NCBI GenBank assembly: GCA_021730205.1
Contig: CP072533.1
Span: forward strand, 1,083,380 to 1,147,379
Direction of reading: 5' to 3'
DNA: 64,000 nucleotides
Origin: Candidatus Ruthia sp. Cpac_8_S14
Lineage (GTDB): Bacteria > Pseudomonadota > Gammaproteobacteria > PS1 > Pseudothioglobaceae
Both the position numbers and the translations under genes were made by a program. The notes beneath the pieces were generated by a model. The model was given only the letters and a program-made list of their open reading frames with translations. It had not been told where the DNA came from and did no database searches. Below, piece by piece: positions 11,311 through 24,477 of this stretch. Every line of letters starts with the position of its first letter. The first letter of the stretch is position 1.

Positions 11311-11427
11311 GCCTAGCAATGTCCTACTCTCACATGGGGAGACCCCACACTACCATCGGCGCTAAGTGGTTTCACTTCTGAGTTCGGGATGGAATCAGGT
11401 GGGTCACACTCGCTATTGTCACTAAGC
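11311..11427 (-). rRNA. rrf: 5S ribosomal RNA
   Basis: The reverse complement contains the 5S core CCCGAACTCAGAAGTGAAAC and GCGCCGATGGTAGTGTGGGG. The ends GCTTAG and CTAGGC pair to close helix I, which gives a 117-base gene. It is the last gene of the operon, just before the terminator. Confidence 0.95.
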
Positions 11428-11711
11428 AAACTGGTTTCTTGTTATACCATCCATGGCATATATTTTACGTTATTTCTGCACTATATTTCTTCAATCGTTA
11501 TAAAAACGTCTTGAAACTAAGCAAAATCTCCGCCACTCTTATATTGGCTGGCATAGACAAGAGAATCAAAAGTTTTTATACCTTACTTTAAAAAAAGTAG
11601 GTATAACAATTTAAATACAGGTTATAAAGTTTACACACTTATATTCAGTGTATTTGCATGACACACCAACACAAAAATTACAGATTCACTCAAATAATTT
11701 GGGTGTTATAT
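11428..11711 (-). other. 23S-5S intergenic spacer
   Basis: A 284-base AT-rich spacer with no tRNA gene. It contains an imperfect hairpin near 11577-11606 (arms TATACCTTACTTT and AAGTAGGTATA), which may be part of rRNA processing. I see nothing else in it. Confidence 0.5.
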
Positions 11712-14614
<2,903 letters not shown>

Positions 14615-15076
14615 ATACAACCCCAAACCATTTGATATGCGCTTCCATATTTTACCCTTGCCTCCGTTGTTTTATTTCCTCAATCAGTCATTTAGCAAAG
14701 CTAAACTCCTTCAATCGTCAATAAAACGCCTTGTCAAAGACAAAATCTGAAACCGCTCAAAGTTTGGTGTTATATAGTTAGTATTTCACCTCGAATTCAC
14801 AAATTATGATAAATCACAATCGATGAATCCTTTATTTCATTGCTAGTTTTTACACTAGTGATGAGAATCCATATTTTTTGAAATTGTTGTGTCAATGCAA
14901 TACACCAATGAAAACTGTCATCACAACAGTCTTCGCGTTGTTATATTGTATATTTACAAACTTTACTTCATGTATTAAATTGTTAAAGAGCTCCACACCT
15001 AAAAGCGCGGTATAAAAACTTAAACAAAGCAATGATTAAAAATTGCCTTGTTTAAGTTTTTAAATAAAAGAATATT
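14615..15076 (-). other. tRNAAla-23S spacer
   Basis: A 462-base AT-rich stretch between tRNA-Ala and 23S rRNA. It contains an antitermination boxA (listed separately) and sequences that probably form the 23S processing stem. No tRNA or protein gene is visible. Confidence 0.6.
14981..14991 (-). promoter_or_regulatory. boxA antitermination element in the 16S-23S spacer
   Basis: The minus strand reads GCTCTTTAACA, then ATTTAATACATG, a close match to the boxA region before 23S rRNA in enterobacterial rrn operons. It is known to load NusB/NusE (S10) for antitermination. Confidence 0.8.
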
Positions 15077-15152
15077 TGGTGGAGCCAGAGAGGATCGAAC
15101 TCTCGACCTCTTGCGTGCAAGGCAAGCGCTCTCCCAGCTGAGCTATGGCCCC
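15077..15152 (-). tRNA. tRNA-Ala (anticodon TGC)
   Basis: A 76-base tRNA with encoded CCA: acceptor GGGGCCA/TGGCTCC, D-arm AGCTCAGCTGGGAGAGC, anticodon stem-loop CTTGC-CTTGCAC-GCAAG with anticodon TGC, and T-arm GAGAGTTCGATCCTCTC. It lies in the 16S-23S spacer, as in many gammaproteobacteria. Confidence 0.97.
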
Positions 15153-15245
15153 TTACTTGTTCTTTTTAATTTTTACGTTTTACTATGTAGATTTACTACA
15201 CTCTCTATAAACTTACCTCAAAAATACTTTGTAAAAAATAAAATT

Positions 15246-15322
15246 TGGTGGGTCTGGGTGGATTTGAACCACCGACCTCACCCTTATCAGGGGTGTGCTC
15301 TAACCAACTGAGCTACAGACCC
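15246..15322 (-). tRNA. tRNA-Ile (anticodon GAT)
   Basis: A 77-base tRNA with encoded CCA: acceptor GGGTCTG/CAGACCC, D-arm AGCTCAGTTGGTTAGAGC, anticodon region CCCTGATAAGGG with anticodon GAT, and T-arm GGTGGTTCAAATCCACC. It is the first spacer tRNA after 16S. Confidence 0.97.
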
Positions 15323-15440
15323 AAAATTACTGGTTTATCTTCTGTGTAACCACTATAAAAATTATCACGCAAAAGTGCAATGTGATTCTTCTTATCTTTA
15401 TAATCATCAAACAACTTGTTGTGGACACTCATACTTTTCT

Positions 15441-16987
<1,547 letters not shown>

Positions 16988-17134
16988 TTCTAACTATTTA
17001 GAACATTAGCAACATTCAAATAAATGAATGCGCTTTGCGTTCAATTTTTTAAAAAGCTTATTTGCTTTAGTTTTTAATGTGCACTTGCACAATTTTATTG
17101 TACGAGTGCCCACACAAGTTGTTTGATAGTTTTT

Positions 17135-17143
17135 TAAAGAGCA
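17135..17143 (-). promoter_or_regulatory. boxA antitermination element in the rRNA leader
   Basis: The minus strand reads TGCTCTTTA, identical to the E. coli rrn leader boxA, between promoter P2 and the 16S gene. It is expected to recruit the Nus antitermination complex. Confidence 0.85.
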
Positions 17144-17192
17144 ACCACAACATAAATAGCCAAAGCAATTTTTGATGTAGTGAAAATTAAAA

Positions 17193-17220
17193 ATTATACA
17201 GCCAACTGATAACCTGTCAA
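17193..17220 (-). promoter_or_regulatory. rRNA operon promoter P2
   Basis: On the minus strand the -35 box TTGACA (17215-17220) and the -10 box TATAAT (17193-17198) are both perfect sigma70 consensus, separated by 16 bases. It lies about 205 bases before the 16S gene and upstream of boxA. Confidence 0.9.
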
Positions 17221-17286
17221 GCGTTATTTTCCGACTTTCTTGCATTAAAAAAAACAAAGGCTGTTTCTGTGCAGTGAAAGCGCAGA

Positions 17287-17314
17287 GTTATACTAAGAAA
17301 ACACACTGGGTCAA
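17287..17314 (-). promoter_or_regulatory. rRNA operon promoter P1
   Basis: On the minus strand the -35 box TTGACC (17309-17314) and the -10 box TATAAC (17287-17292) are separated by 16 bases. The next bases, TCTGCGC, form a GC-rich discriminator of the kind found at growth-rate and ppGpp-controlled rRNA promoters. It lies about 94 bases upstream of P2, copying the tandem P1-P2 layout of enterobacterial rrn operons. Its -35 box starts four bases past the end of the upstream rhodanese gene. Confidence 0.8.
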
Positions 17315-17317
17315 GTG

Positions 17318-17797
17318 TTAATTAACATTATTTTTACAAGGTGTAAATTTATCTTCTGAAACTGTTCTATTAAGCCATTTATCAGCTTGGTGAATATCAA
17401 CAATTGCATGATTAATATTCACCATTTCAAAATCATTATCGTTCCAGCCTTTGATACCCATTTTTAATGAGCGCATCTTAGTAAAGCCCATTTGTTGCAT
17501 GGTAAGGGCTGCAAGTGCACTACGACTACCTGAGCGACAAATCACAACAATATTTTGGTCTCTTGCTTGTACTAATGTTGGCACAGTGTCATTGTGATTC
17601 CAAACACAAGCTCCCTCGAGTATACCCCTAGGAACGTGAATTGAATGCTTAATGTGCATCATGTCAAATTCATCTTGCTCGCGAATATCTAGCAATATTA
17701 AACCACTGTTGTGCTTAATTTCTTCTTCTAAGTCCCATGGAAACACTTCACTTACTGTTGTTAGTGCTTGTGCTACTAGTTTTTGATATCCGTCCAT
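17318..17797 (-). CDS. Rhodanese-like sulfurtransferase with flanking helices
   Basis: A 159-residue cytoplasmic protein with one rhodanese domain (about residues 22-120). The active-site loop CRSGSRS starts at C87, so persulfide transfer is possible, and the acidic DIREQDEF motif is at 37-44. The extra N- and C-terminal segments distinguish it from the small rhodanese at 9817. It begins 3 bases after the stop of the dead toxin gene, and its end abuts rRNA promoter P1. Substrate unknown. Confidence 0.85.
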   Translation of the reverse strand: MDGYQKLVAQALTTVSEVFPWDLEEEIKHNSGLILLDIREQDEFDMMHIKHSIHVPRGILEGACVWNHNDTVPTLVQARDQNIVVICRSGSRSALAALTMQQMGFTKMRSLKMGIKGWNDNDFEMVNINHAIVDIHQADKWLNRTVSEDKFTPCKNNVN

Positions 17798-17800
17798 TGT

Positions 17801-18062
17801 TTAATAAACTTCATTATGCGTACTGATGTCAATCAGAATTATTGTGTTATCCTTAATCATAAAATCAACCACAATTCTGTATTTCATATTGATAGAAACA
17901 CTGTAATATTGTTTAATTGCCCTTGTAGTTTGTGATTTCTAAGTGATGGGTATCCTGGATTTGCATTCAATATAACAACAGTTTTCTTGTATTTTAGGGA
18001 TATTTCCGAATGTTATTTAAGAAGTCTTTCTAACTTTTTTAAATAATGCTTAGTGGCAATGA
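17801..18062 (-). pseudogene. RelE/ParE-type toxin, broken
   Basis: Directly after the antitoxin gene the minus strand encodes pieces of a RelE-superfamily mRNA interferase: KHYLKKLERLLK, then LNANPGYPSLRNHKLQGQL, then SINMKYRIVVDF and IDISTHNEVY at the end. These are the usual landmarks of the family. The first piece ends in an in-frame TAA, and a frameshift separates the second and third pieces near the TATTACAGTG stretch, so no full toxin can be made. The original start overlapped the antitoxin's end. Confidence 0.85.
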
Positions 18063-18281
18063 TTTGATATGTTCCTCTGCGGTTTGAATTTGATAATCAC
18101 CGTTCTTAATATCCAAGCTATTTGCCCTAAAATCATTATAACGGTCAATATCCAACACCATATATTTATTTTTGCCACGAACATTAATCACAACTTCATC
18201 GTCTTGTTTTAAGGCGTCATCAAAAACAAAAACACCCTTCGTCTTTACTTCGTTTTCGGTAATATTCATAGCAGTTTTCAA
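18039..18281 (-). CDS. Phd/YefM-like antitoxin with no working partner
   Basis: An intact 80-residue protein. The N-terminal half (ITENEVKTKGVFVFDDAL and VINVRGKNKYMVLDIDRYNDFR) matches the DNA-binding antitoxins of the prevent-host-death type that accompany RelE-like toxins; the C-terminal tail is the toxin-binding region. It is followed in overlapping fashion by the broken toxin. It may survive by chance, by autoregulation, or because it blocks another toxin; the sequence does not decide. Confidence 0.8.
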   Translation of the reverse strand: MKTAMNITENEVKTKGVFVFDDALKQDDEVVINVRGKNKYMVLDIDRYNDFRANSLDIKNGDYQIQTAEEHIKSLPLSII

Positions 18282-18317
18282 ATAATACTTTAATAAGAAC
18301 TATTATAGATGAAAAAT

Positions 18318-18947
18318 CTATTTGCAATAGCCTTTTTCTGTCACCATGACTGCTACTTCAACGCGTGAGCTGAGTGATAATTTTTTAAGAATTGATTTGA
18401 CGTGGAGTTTAACTGTGCCATCGGAGATGCCCAGCTCTCTAGCAATGACTTTATTGCTATAACCACTGGATACTTGACAAGCGACTTCTTCTTCTCGGCT
18501 GGTTAAGGAATCAAACGAAGGCTCATTATCGGTTAATTCATCCCGCAAAGCTTTTGCTAATAGGTGTGTCATATCTTGTGTAACAACAATTGAGCCTTTA
18601 ATAACTTCATCTAAAGCGTCAATCAGCTCATCTGGGTCCATGTCTTTTAATAAATAACCTTGAGCGCCATGTTTAAGACAATTACGTAAATCATGTTCTT
18701 GGGTGCTGGTGGTTAGCATCACAATTGGCGTGGTGATGTTTTTTGCTTTGAGCGTTTTTAATACTTCAAGTCCGGACATTTGTGGCATACGTAAATCTAG
18801 TAGAATAATATCTACTGACAAAGAAGGAATTTCTACCAAGCCTTGTTCTGGTGAAGCAGCGGCACTGGCACTAATTTGTTTAGATTCTAACAAGGCAATG
18901 AGTCCGTTACGAAACAAGGCATGGTCGTCAATGATATAGATTTTCAT
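18318..18947 (-). CDS. narL: NarL/FixJ-family response regulator
   Basis: A 209-residue two-component response regulator. The receiver domain (1-120) has the acidic pair D7/D8, phosphoacceptor D51 in ILLDLRMPQMSG, a TT switch region near 79-80 and K101. A LuxR-type helix-turn-helix follows (about 145-205, LTSREEEVACQVSSGYSNKVIA). Its start overlaps the end of the sensor kinase gene by 4 bases, so the two are coupled. NarL is the best family match, but the signal and target genes cannot be read from the sequence, so the symbol is tentative. Confidence 0.85.
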   Translation of the reverse strand: MKIYIIDDHALFRNGLIALLESKQISASAAASPEQGLVEIPSLSVDIILLDLRMPQMSGLEVLKTLKAKNITTPIVMLTTSTQEHDLRNCLKHGAQGYLLKDMDPDELIDALDEVIKGSIVVTQDMTHLLAKALRDELTDNEPSFDSLTSREEEVACQVSSGYSNKVIARELGISDGTVKLHVKSILKKLSLSSRVEVAVMVTEKGYCK

Positions 18948-20428
18948 GACAGTTTTGGGAAGTTGACGATAACGCGTGTACCTTCATCAACTTCTGGTTC
19001 AATTTCAATACTGGCACCAATTCTTGTTGCTCGTTCTTTCATAATATTCATGCCAATATTATTCCCCATTACTTCACTTTCATTTTGGTCCTTTTCAAAT
19101 CCAACACCATCATCCTCAATCAATAATTGACAATTAGGCTCTGCTAAAAGCAGAACACGTACATTACGAGCTTTGGCGTGTTTGCGTATATTAGACAACG
19201 CCTCTTGAGTGATGCGCATAATTTGCATTTCCACTTCTGGGGATACTTGTAGTTTGCCTTCAACTTGTAAATAAGTGGCAATGCCTTCCTCTGACATAAA
19301 TCGATTGAGTAAATTTGTTAAAGAAGCCTCAATCCCTTTAGGGTCTAATGGCACACGAAAATTACACATCAGCTCACGCAACTCTTGATTTGCCTGAGTA
19401 ATATTAGATTGTAAGCTCAACACTTTATCACTCGCATCAGATTTTTTTCCTGCTTTAAGCATGTTCCCAAGTACCGTTACTTGCAGTTTTAAACTGTAGA
19501 TAGTTTGGGCCAATGAATCATGTATCTCTTGTGATAAAAACAAACGCTCTTGTGACAATTCTATGCGCTTGGTTTGGACGTCTAGGCGAGCTTTATCTAA
19601 TGCAATAGCGATATTTCCAGCAATAGAACTGAGCAGTGCACGCTCATCAAAAGCCAGTGAAGGCGATGTATCAAAAAATAAATTAAAAGTGCCTAGTGTT
19701 TTCCCATGATATCTAAGCGGGATAAATATCGTGCCAACACTTGCCTTAGTTTGAGATTTTTTACCGACGCATTGTGCGCAAGTATGTACACTAAATTGCA
19801 CATAAGTGTCACTTGCCATAGCGACTTCGCCACAAAAACAATCTGCATTTAATACATCTGCTATCTGAGCTTTCTTGTCAATAACTCCTTGTGTTGCCAT
19901 CAAGTGAAGCTGACCATCATCAGATAAACTGCGTGCAGCGCCTGATGAAGCGCCAGTCATGTTAATAAAAATGTCTAAAAAGTGCGAGAACAATTCATCA
20001 ATCGAATGCATTTTATTCAGTTTTGATGACACGCTATATAGCGTCTCTAAAGAGGCAGATTTTTTACTTAAACGCTGAATTTGCTTGTTTAAGATGCTTT
20101 CCATGTCATCATATAAATGTTGATTTTCATTAATCAAATGATTAATCGCTTTTACAACAGGTTGGAACGTGGTTCTTTGGTGGTCGCTTAAACGCACACT
20201 TTGGCTAGACTTATGGCTATCCACCCAACTTTGTAAATCACTGAATGGTGATAAAAAATCTTGACGAATGGACAAGTAAAGGCCTAAATAAACCAACAGA
20301 ATTAAGACAACCAACAACACATCCACGATATTAGTCATTGTATAAGCAAGTACCGCTTCATACATTAACAATGGCGAGAGCAAAATCGTGACCAAAAAGT
20401 AAATGTAGAATTTTATTTTAATATTCAT
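18944..20428 (-). CDS. narX: NarX-like sensor histidine kinase with a Cys-rich GAF domain
   Basis: A 494-residue membrane sensor. Two N-terminal hydrophobic segments (about 7-28 and 35-53) are separated by only a few residues, so there is no periplasmic sensing domain as in E. coli NarX. A coiled segment leads to a GAF domain (about 135-280) carrying four cysteines, C197, C199, C217 and C220 (CFC and CAQC), a possible metal or Fe-S site. The HisKA_3 phosphoacceptor is H303 in EIHDSLAQT, and the HATPase region has EALSNIRKHAKA and EDDGVGF. It is coupled to the NarL-like regulator. Redox or oxygen sensing is more plausible than nitrate binding. The symbol is tentative. Confidence 0.8.
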   Translation of the reverse strand: MNIKIKFYIYFLVTILLSPLLMYEAVLAYTMTNIVDVLLVVLILLVYLGLYLSIRQDFLSPFSDLQSWVDSHKSSQSVRLSDHQRTTFQPVVKAINHLINENQHLYDDMESILNKQIQRLSKKSASLETLYSVSSKLNKMHSIDELFSHFLDIFINMTGASSGAARSLSDDGQLHLMATQGVIDKKAQIADVLNADCFCGEVAMASDTYVQFSVHTCAQCVGKKSQTKASVGTIFIPLRYHGKTLGTFNLFFDTSPSLAFDERALLSSIAGNIAIALDKARLDVQTKRIELSQERLFLSQEIHDSLAQTIYSLKLQVTVLGNMLKAGKKSDASDKVLSLQSNITQANQELRELMCNFRVPLDPKGIEASLTNLLNRFMSEEGIATYLQVEGKLQVSPEVEMQIMRITQEALSNIRKHAKARNVRVLLLAEPNCQLLIEDDGVGFEKDQNESEVMGNNIGMNIMKERATRIGASIEIEPEVDEGTRVIVNFPKLS

Positions 20429-20461
20429 ATATTTAGTTTCAAACCATAAAGCAGGTTTTCC

Positions 20462-21805
20462 TTATTTTCCAATACAAAAAGAAGAAAATATTTCACCAAG
20501 TAAATCATCCGATGAAAACTCACCAGTAATACTACCCATAGATTGACCAGCAAAGCGTAAATCTTCAGCCATTAACTCTACTGCACCATTTTCTAATTGC
20601 ATAATAGCATCTTCAATAGACGCTAATGATGCTTCTAAAGCAATAATATGACGTTTTCTGGCAAGCATAACCCCTTCTGAAAAATCTTCTAATCCTGCAA
20701 TATCAGACAACTCTTTTCGTAACAGTTCCATGCCTTTTGAATGCTTGGCTGAAACTGACAATTGAACAATATCATTAATCACATCTCTTCCAATAGTACC
20801 ACCTATTAAGTCCACTTTATTTTTGATTAGTAATAAGAATTGATAATCCATATTTTTAGGCAATATGGAAAAATCTAGCTTATCATCTTGCGCATCAAAC
20901 ACTATCAGCACCACATCGGCACGCTTAATCTCCAAATGCGCTCTTTTGATGCCTTCTTTTTCTACCTTATCATGACTATCATGCAGACCTGCTGTATCAA
21001 TAATATTAAGTGGCATGCCATTTACATGAATGGTTTCCTTTAACACATCACGCGTTGTACCTGCAATATCAGTCACAATAGCGCTGGATTCTTGTGTGAG
21101 CGCATTCAGCAACGAAGATTTACCAACATTAGGCTTACCAGCAATGGCAACATTTAACCCTTCTCTTAAAATAACACCTTGTGTGGCAGATTTTAAAATG
21201 GTTTCAACTTTAAGTTTAATATCTTTTGCTTTAAGTTTAACTTGCTCAGATTGTAAAAAATCAATTTCCTCATCCGAAAAATCAATGGTCGCTTCAACAA
21301 AAACTCGAAGTTCAATAATAGACTTGGTAAGCGTGTTAATTTGACTAGAAAACACGCCTGATAAAGACCTAAATGCTGATTTAGAGGCACGTTTTGAGTT
21401 GGCATCAATCATATCTGCCACTGCTTCTGCTTGCACCAAGTCTATTTTTCCGTTTAAAAAAGCGCGTTTTGAAAATTCACCTGGCTCAGCTGGTTTAGCA
21501 CCCATTGATATGGTAGACTCTAACAAACAACGCATCACACTCATGCCGCCATGCCCTTGAAATTCTAATATATCTTCGCCTGTAAATGAATGCGGCTTAG
21601 GAAAAAAAAGAGCAATGCCTTTGTCTATCTCAACATTTTCTTGGTCAAAAAATAAACCATAATGCGCATAACGCGGCTTGGGAATAAAGCCAAGCATTTT
21701 CTTTGCAATAACCTTGCATAATGGCCCTGATACACGCACCACGCCAATACCTCCTTTGCCAACGCTACTGGCCAATGCACAAATTGTTGTTTCACTACTG
21801 TTCAT
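20462..21805 (-). CDS. mnmE: tRNA uridine-34 modification GTPase MnmE
   Basis: MnmE, with MnmG, installs the 5-carboxymethylaminomethyl or aminomethyl group on the wobble uridine of several tRNAs. The 447-residue protein has the N-terminal tetrahydrofolate-binding domain, a helical region and an inserted G domain with GKPNVGKSS (G1) and DIAGTTRD. It ends with the conserved C-terminal CIGK tail, whose Cys is essential in E. coli. In many gammaproteobacteria mnmE follows yidC; here it lies far from the rpmH-yidC cluster, next to gshA. Confidence 0.96.
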   Translation of the reverse strand: MNSSETTICALASSVGKGGIGVVRVSGPLCKVIAKKMLGFIPKPRYAHYGLFFDQENVEIDKGIALFFPKPHSFTGEDILEFQGHGGMSVMRCLLESTISMGAKPAEPGEFSKRAFLNGKIDLVQAEAVADMIDANSKRASKSAFRSLSGVFSSQINTLTKSIIELRVFVEATIDFSDEEIDFLQSEQVKLKAKDIKLKVETILKSATQGVILREGLNVAIAGKPNVGKSSLLNALTQESSAIVTDIAGTTRDVLKETIHVNGMPLNIIDTAGLHDSHDKVEKEGIKRAHLEIKRADVVLIVFDAQDDKLDFSILPKNMDYQFLLLIKNKVDLIGGTIGRDVINDIVQLSVSAKHSKGMELLRKELSDIAGLEDFSEGVMLARKRHIIALEASLASIEDAIMQLENGAVELMAEDLRFAGQSMGSITGEFSSDDLLGEIFSSFCIGK

Positions 21806-21812
21806 TAATTTT

Positions 21813-23366
21813 TTAAGTATTTTTAAAATACTCGGTTAAAAATGTATCAAAACTCATTAAATCAGAGGCTTCAATCTGTTGCTGTTTTTTGCATGAAACC
21901 TTTGCCTGATGATCCAAATAATCAAAGTGTTTTTGATTATTTGTATTAGATAAAAAATCGCTTCTATATTGTTTAGACAGTGAATCAGTATAATCAAAAA
22001 ATCCCTGATTGCGTTCTTTCATCTGACTAAGTGTTATCGCAGAAGGGGTTAAACTTGGATTATTAATACGACATGCTATGCCCCGAACAGATGCCTGGTG
22101 GCTTTCACTTAATAGGGCTGCACATTGCTCAATCTTGGTCATAATATCGCTTCCCCACTTTTGAAGTGAAGTCTGTGTGCCTCTATGCATTAGCATTAAT
22201 TTAGGCTTGCGACCCTCATGGGCAACCAGTTGGTCATTAGTGTCAATTTCAAACTGCTCTGAGGTAGAAATAGCACAAGACGGTTCAAGCAAACAAAACA
22301 ACATAAAAGTCTCTAAAAAATAAATTTGTGCTTTGTCGATACCCAGTGGCAAGAGTGGATTGATATCTATTGACCTTAACTCAACATAGCTAATGCCACT
22401 ACTACTTAGTGTATCTAGGGATTTTTTATCTGGTTCAACCAGCGGTTTTGGGCGTACAGAAGCGTAATATTCATTTTCAATTTGCAAAATATTGGTATTA
22501 AGTTGTTGATATTTCCTATGGCGTTTTAAGCCAATCATTTCATACTCAGAACAAGCCGTTTGCATACCTGCTTTAAGACTATTTACATAATGGCTCAAAC
22601 TATTGTAATTGGCCTTAACGCCTGCTTCATCCTCAGCCAAATTTTGATAGCCAATATCCCCCATGCGTAAAGAAGTAGCATGAGGTTCATACAAAGTTGA
22701 CTCATTAAACTCAACCAACGAATGCGCATGGTAGCCTTTTAAAAACGACTTACACACAGCAGGCGATGCACCGAATAAATAAGGAATTATCCAACCATAA
22801 CGCACTATATTACGGGTTAAGCCCATATAGCCATTATCAATAAATGACCTTAATGCCTCTGTAGAGGTGAACAATGTTTGGTATTGCTGCCAAAACTCAT
22901 GAGAAAACGAATAATTAAAATGAATCCCTGCAATGGTTTGCATCACACTACCATAACGATTTGCCAACCCTTGACGATAAATTGTTTTCATCATGCCTTG
23001 GTTAGAAGTACCATATTGAGCAATGGGAATGGTAGTTTCACCACGAATAACACAAGGCATGCTTGTCGGCCAAAAGTTTTGATCTTTAGGCAAATGATAA
23101 TACAAATAATGCTGTGTGTCTTCTAGAAAAGACAACGTTTCCACCGAACTATCAAGCGGTGGCGTTACCAATTCTATTAATGATTCAGAAAAATCCGTAG
23201 TGATATTAGGGTGTGTCAATGCACAACCAAAAGTTTGAGGGTGTGGCGCTTGAGAAATACCACCTTCTCTTGACACACGCAACCCTTCTTTTTCTAGGCC
23301 CATTAAACTGCCCTTCAGTAGCCCATTATACGGCTTTAGTTGTTGAATTTTTTCCTGTAATTTCAA
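21813..23366 (-). CDS. gshA: Glutamate--cysteine ligase
   Basis: GshA makes gamma-glutamylcysteine, the first step of glutathione synthesis. The 517-residue protein (E. coli 518) belongs to the proteobacterial type I family, with motifs GLEKEGLRVS near residue 24, TDFSESLIELVTP near 57 and ELRSIDINPL near 326. It is 7 bases upstream of mnmE and probably cotranscribed with it; it is divergent from the MutT-ThiE gene. Confidence 0.95.
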   Translation of the reverse strand: MKLQEKIQQLKPYNGLLKGSLMGLEKEGLRVSREGGISQAPHPQTFGCALTHPNITTDFSESLIELVTPPLDSSVETLSFLEDTQHYLYYHLPKDQNFWPTSMPCVIRGETTIPIAQYGTSNQGMMKTIYRQGLANRYGSVMQTIAGIHFNYSFSHEFWQQYQTLFTSTEALRSFIDNGYMGLTRNIVRYGWIIPYLFGASPAVCKSFLKGYHAHSLVEFNESTLYEPHATSLRMGDIGYQNLAEDEAGVKANYNSLSHYVNSLKAGMQTACSEYEMIGLKRHRKYQQLNTNILQIENEYYASVRPKPLVEPDKKSLDTLSSSGISYVELRSIDINPLLPLGIDKAQIYFLETFMLFCLLEPSCAISTSEQFEIDTNDQLVAHEGRKPKLMLMHRGTQTSLQKWGSDIMTKIEQCAALLSESHQASVRGIACRINNPSLTPSAITLSQMKERNQGFFDYTDSLSKQYRSDFLSNTNNQKHFDYLDHQAKVSCKKQQQIEASDLMSFDTFLTEYFKNT

Positions 23367-23413
23367 AACAAGTCCAGATGCTAAAATAGCATTATTTTAC
23401 ATTAGGGTAGCTG

Positions 23414-24337
23414 ATGAAAACAATCAAGGCGGTTGTGGGTGTTTTACGCAACAAGAACCAAGAAATACTCATTGCAAAACGCAAAAAAGAGCAATTTATG
23501 GGTAGCTTTTGGGAACTCCCTGGCGGAAAAATTGAAGCTGATGAATCAAAAAAACAAACCGTCATAAGGGAGCTAAAAGAAGAATTAGGCATACAAGTTA
23601 ATCAATTAATCCTTCATCAAACCATGATGCATAAGTATGAAGACAGAATCGTCCAACTAAGTATTTATAATATCAACGAGTACCAAAACACGCCTTTGAG
23701 TGCTGAAGCTCAAGCAATATCTTGGGTTAACATTGATGATTTACACAACTACAAACTATTGCCCACCATGAAGGCGTTTATTGACTCTATCACTCTGCCA
23801 GATAAATACTGGATAACCCCCTCTACAGACCATCAAAGTGATGAGTGGATGGAAAGGTTCAATCAAAAACTAACACAAGACATAACACTCATTCAACTTA
23901 GGAGTAAAACCAAACTTGATAATGGTTTTATCCAACAAATTCACGACAAATGCAAGCAGAATAACATCAAGTTACTGCTTAATACCGTCAATAAGACTTT
24001 TGATGAGCTCTATTGCGATGGCTGGCATATCACCACCACTGAAATGCTTAAATTGAACAAAAAACCTTGTGCTAACAATAAACCCTTAGGCGCATCCACG
24101 CACACTCTAACTGAAGCACTAAAGGCCCAAGCAATGGGTGCTGACTTTGTTGTCATCTCCCCCGTACAGGTTACTAAAACTCATCCTGATACTCTGCCAT
24201 TAGGCTGGGATAGTGCCAAAGAAGTCGTGGATAAACTCAATATTCCTGTGTATTTTTTAGGCGGAATGGGACTTAAAGACCTAGAAAAAACCATCAAACT
24301 GGGCGCTCAAGGAATTGCGGGTGTTAGTGCTTTTTAA
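23414..24337 (+). CDS. mutT: Fused Nudix hydrolase (MutT) and ThiE-like domain
   Basis: A 307-residue two-domain protein. Residues 1-130 are a MutT-type Nudix hydrolase with a complete Nudix box from G38 to I60 (GGKIEADE, then REL and EELG), expected to clear 8-oxo-dGTP. Residues about 135-307 resemble thiamine phosphate synthase (TenI/ThiE TIM barrel): LIQLRSK, GASTHTLTEA and the phosphate-binding end GGMGLKD. This fusion is known in other gammaproteobacteria. Whether the second domain makes thiamine phosphate here is uncertain. It is divergent from gshA. Confidence 0.9.
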   Translation: MKTIKAVVGVLRNKNQEILIAKRKKEQFMGSFWELPGGKIEADESKKQTVIRELKEELGIQVNQLILHQTMMHKYEDRIVQLSIYNINEYQNTPLSAEAQAISWVNIDDLHNYKLLPTMKAFIDSITLPDKYWITPSTDHQSDEWMERFNQKLTQDITLIQLRSKTKLDNGFIQQIHDKCKQNNIKLLLNTVNKTFDELYCDGWHITTTEMLKLNKKPCANNKPLGASTHTLTEALKAQAMGADFVVISPVQVTKTHPDTLPLGWDSAKEVVDKLNIPVYFLGGMGLKDLEKTIKLGAQGIAGVSAF

Positions 24338-24477
24338 TAATAACAAACAAAATAACTTGAAGGAGGTTTTATACTTGACCCTCTCTCTATTATATAAAAA
24401 ATTTGTCTGAATTGTTGCAATATAAAACTTGATGCCATTTTGCAACAATTTTGGACTGTTACCGCGAAGCATTTAAA

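Noticed and set aside
20462..23366. Antisense ORFs opposite mnmE, gshA and other long genes (for example 21030-21344 and 22878-23126)
   Set aside because: They are frame shadows of well-identified genes with no start signals or family features.
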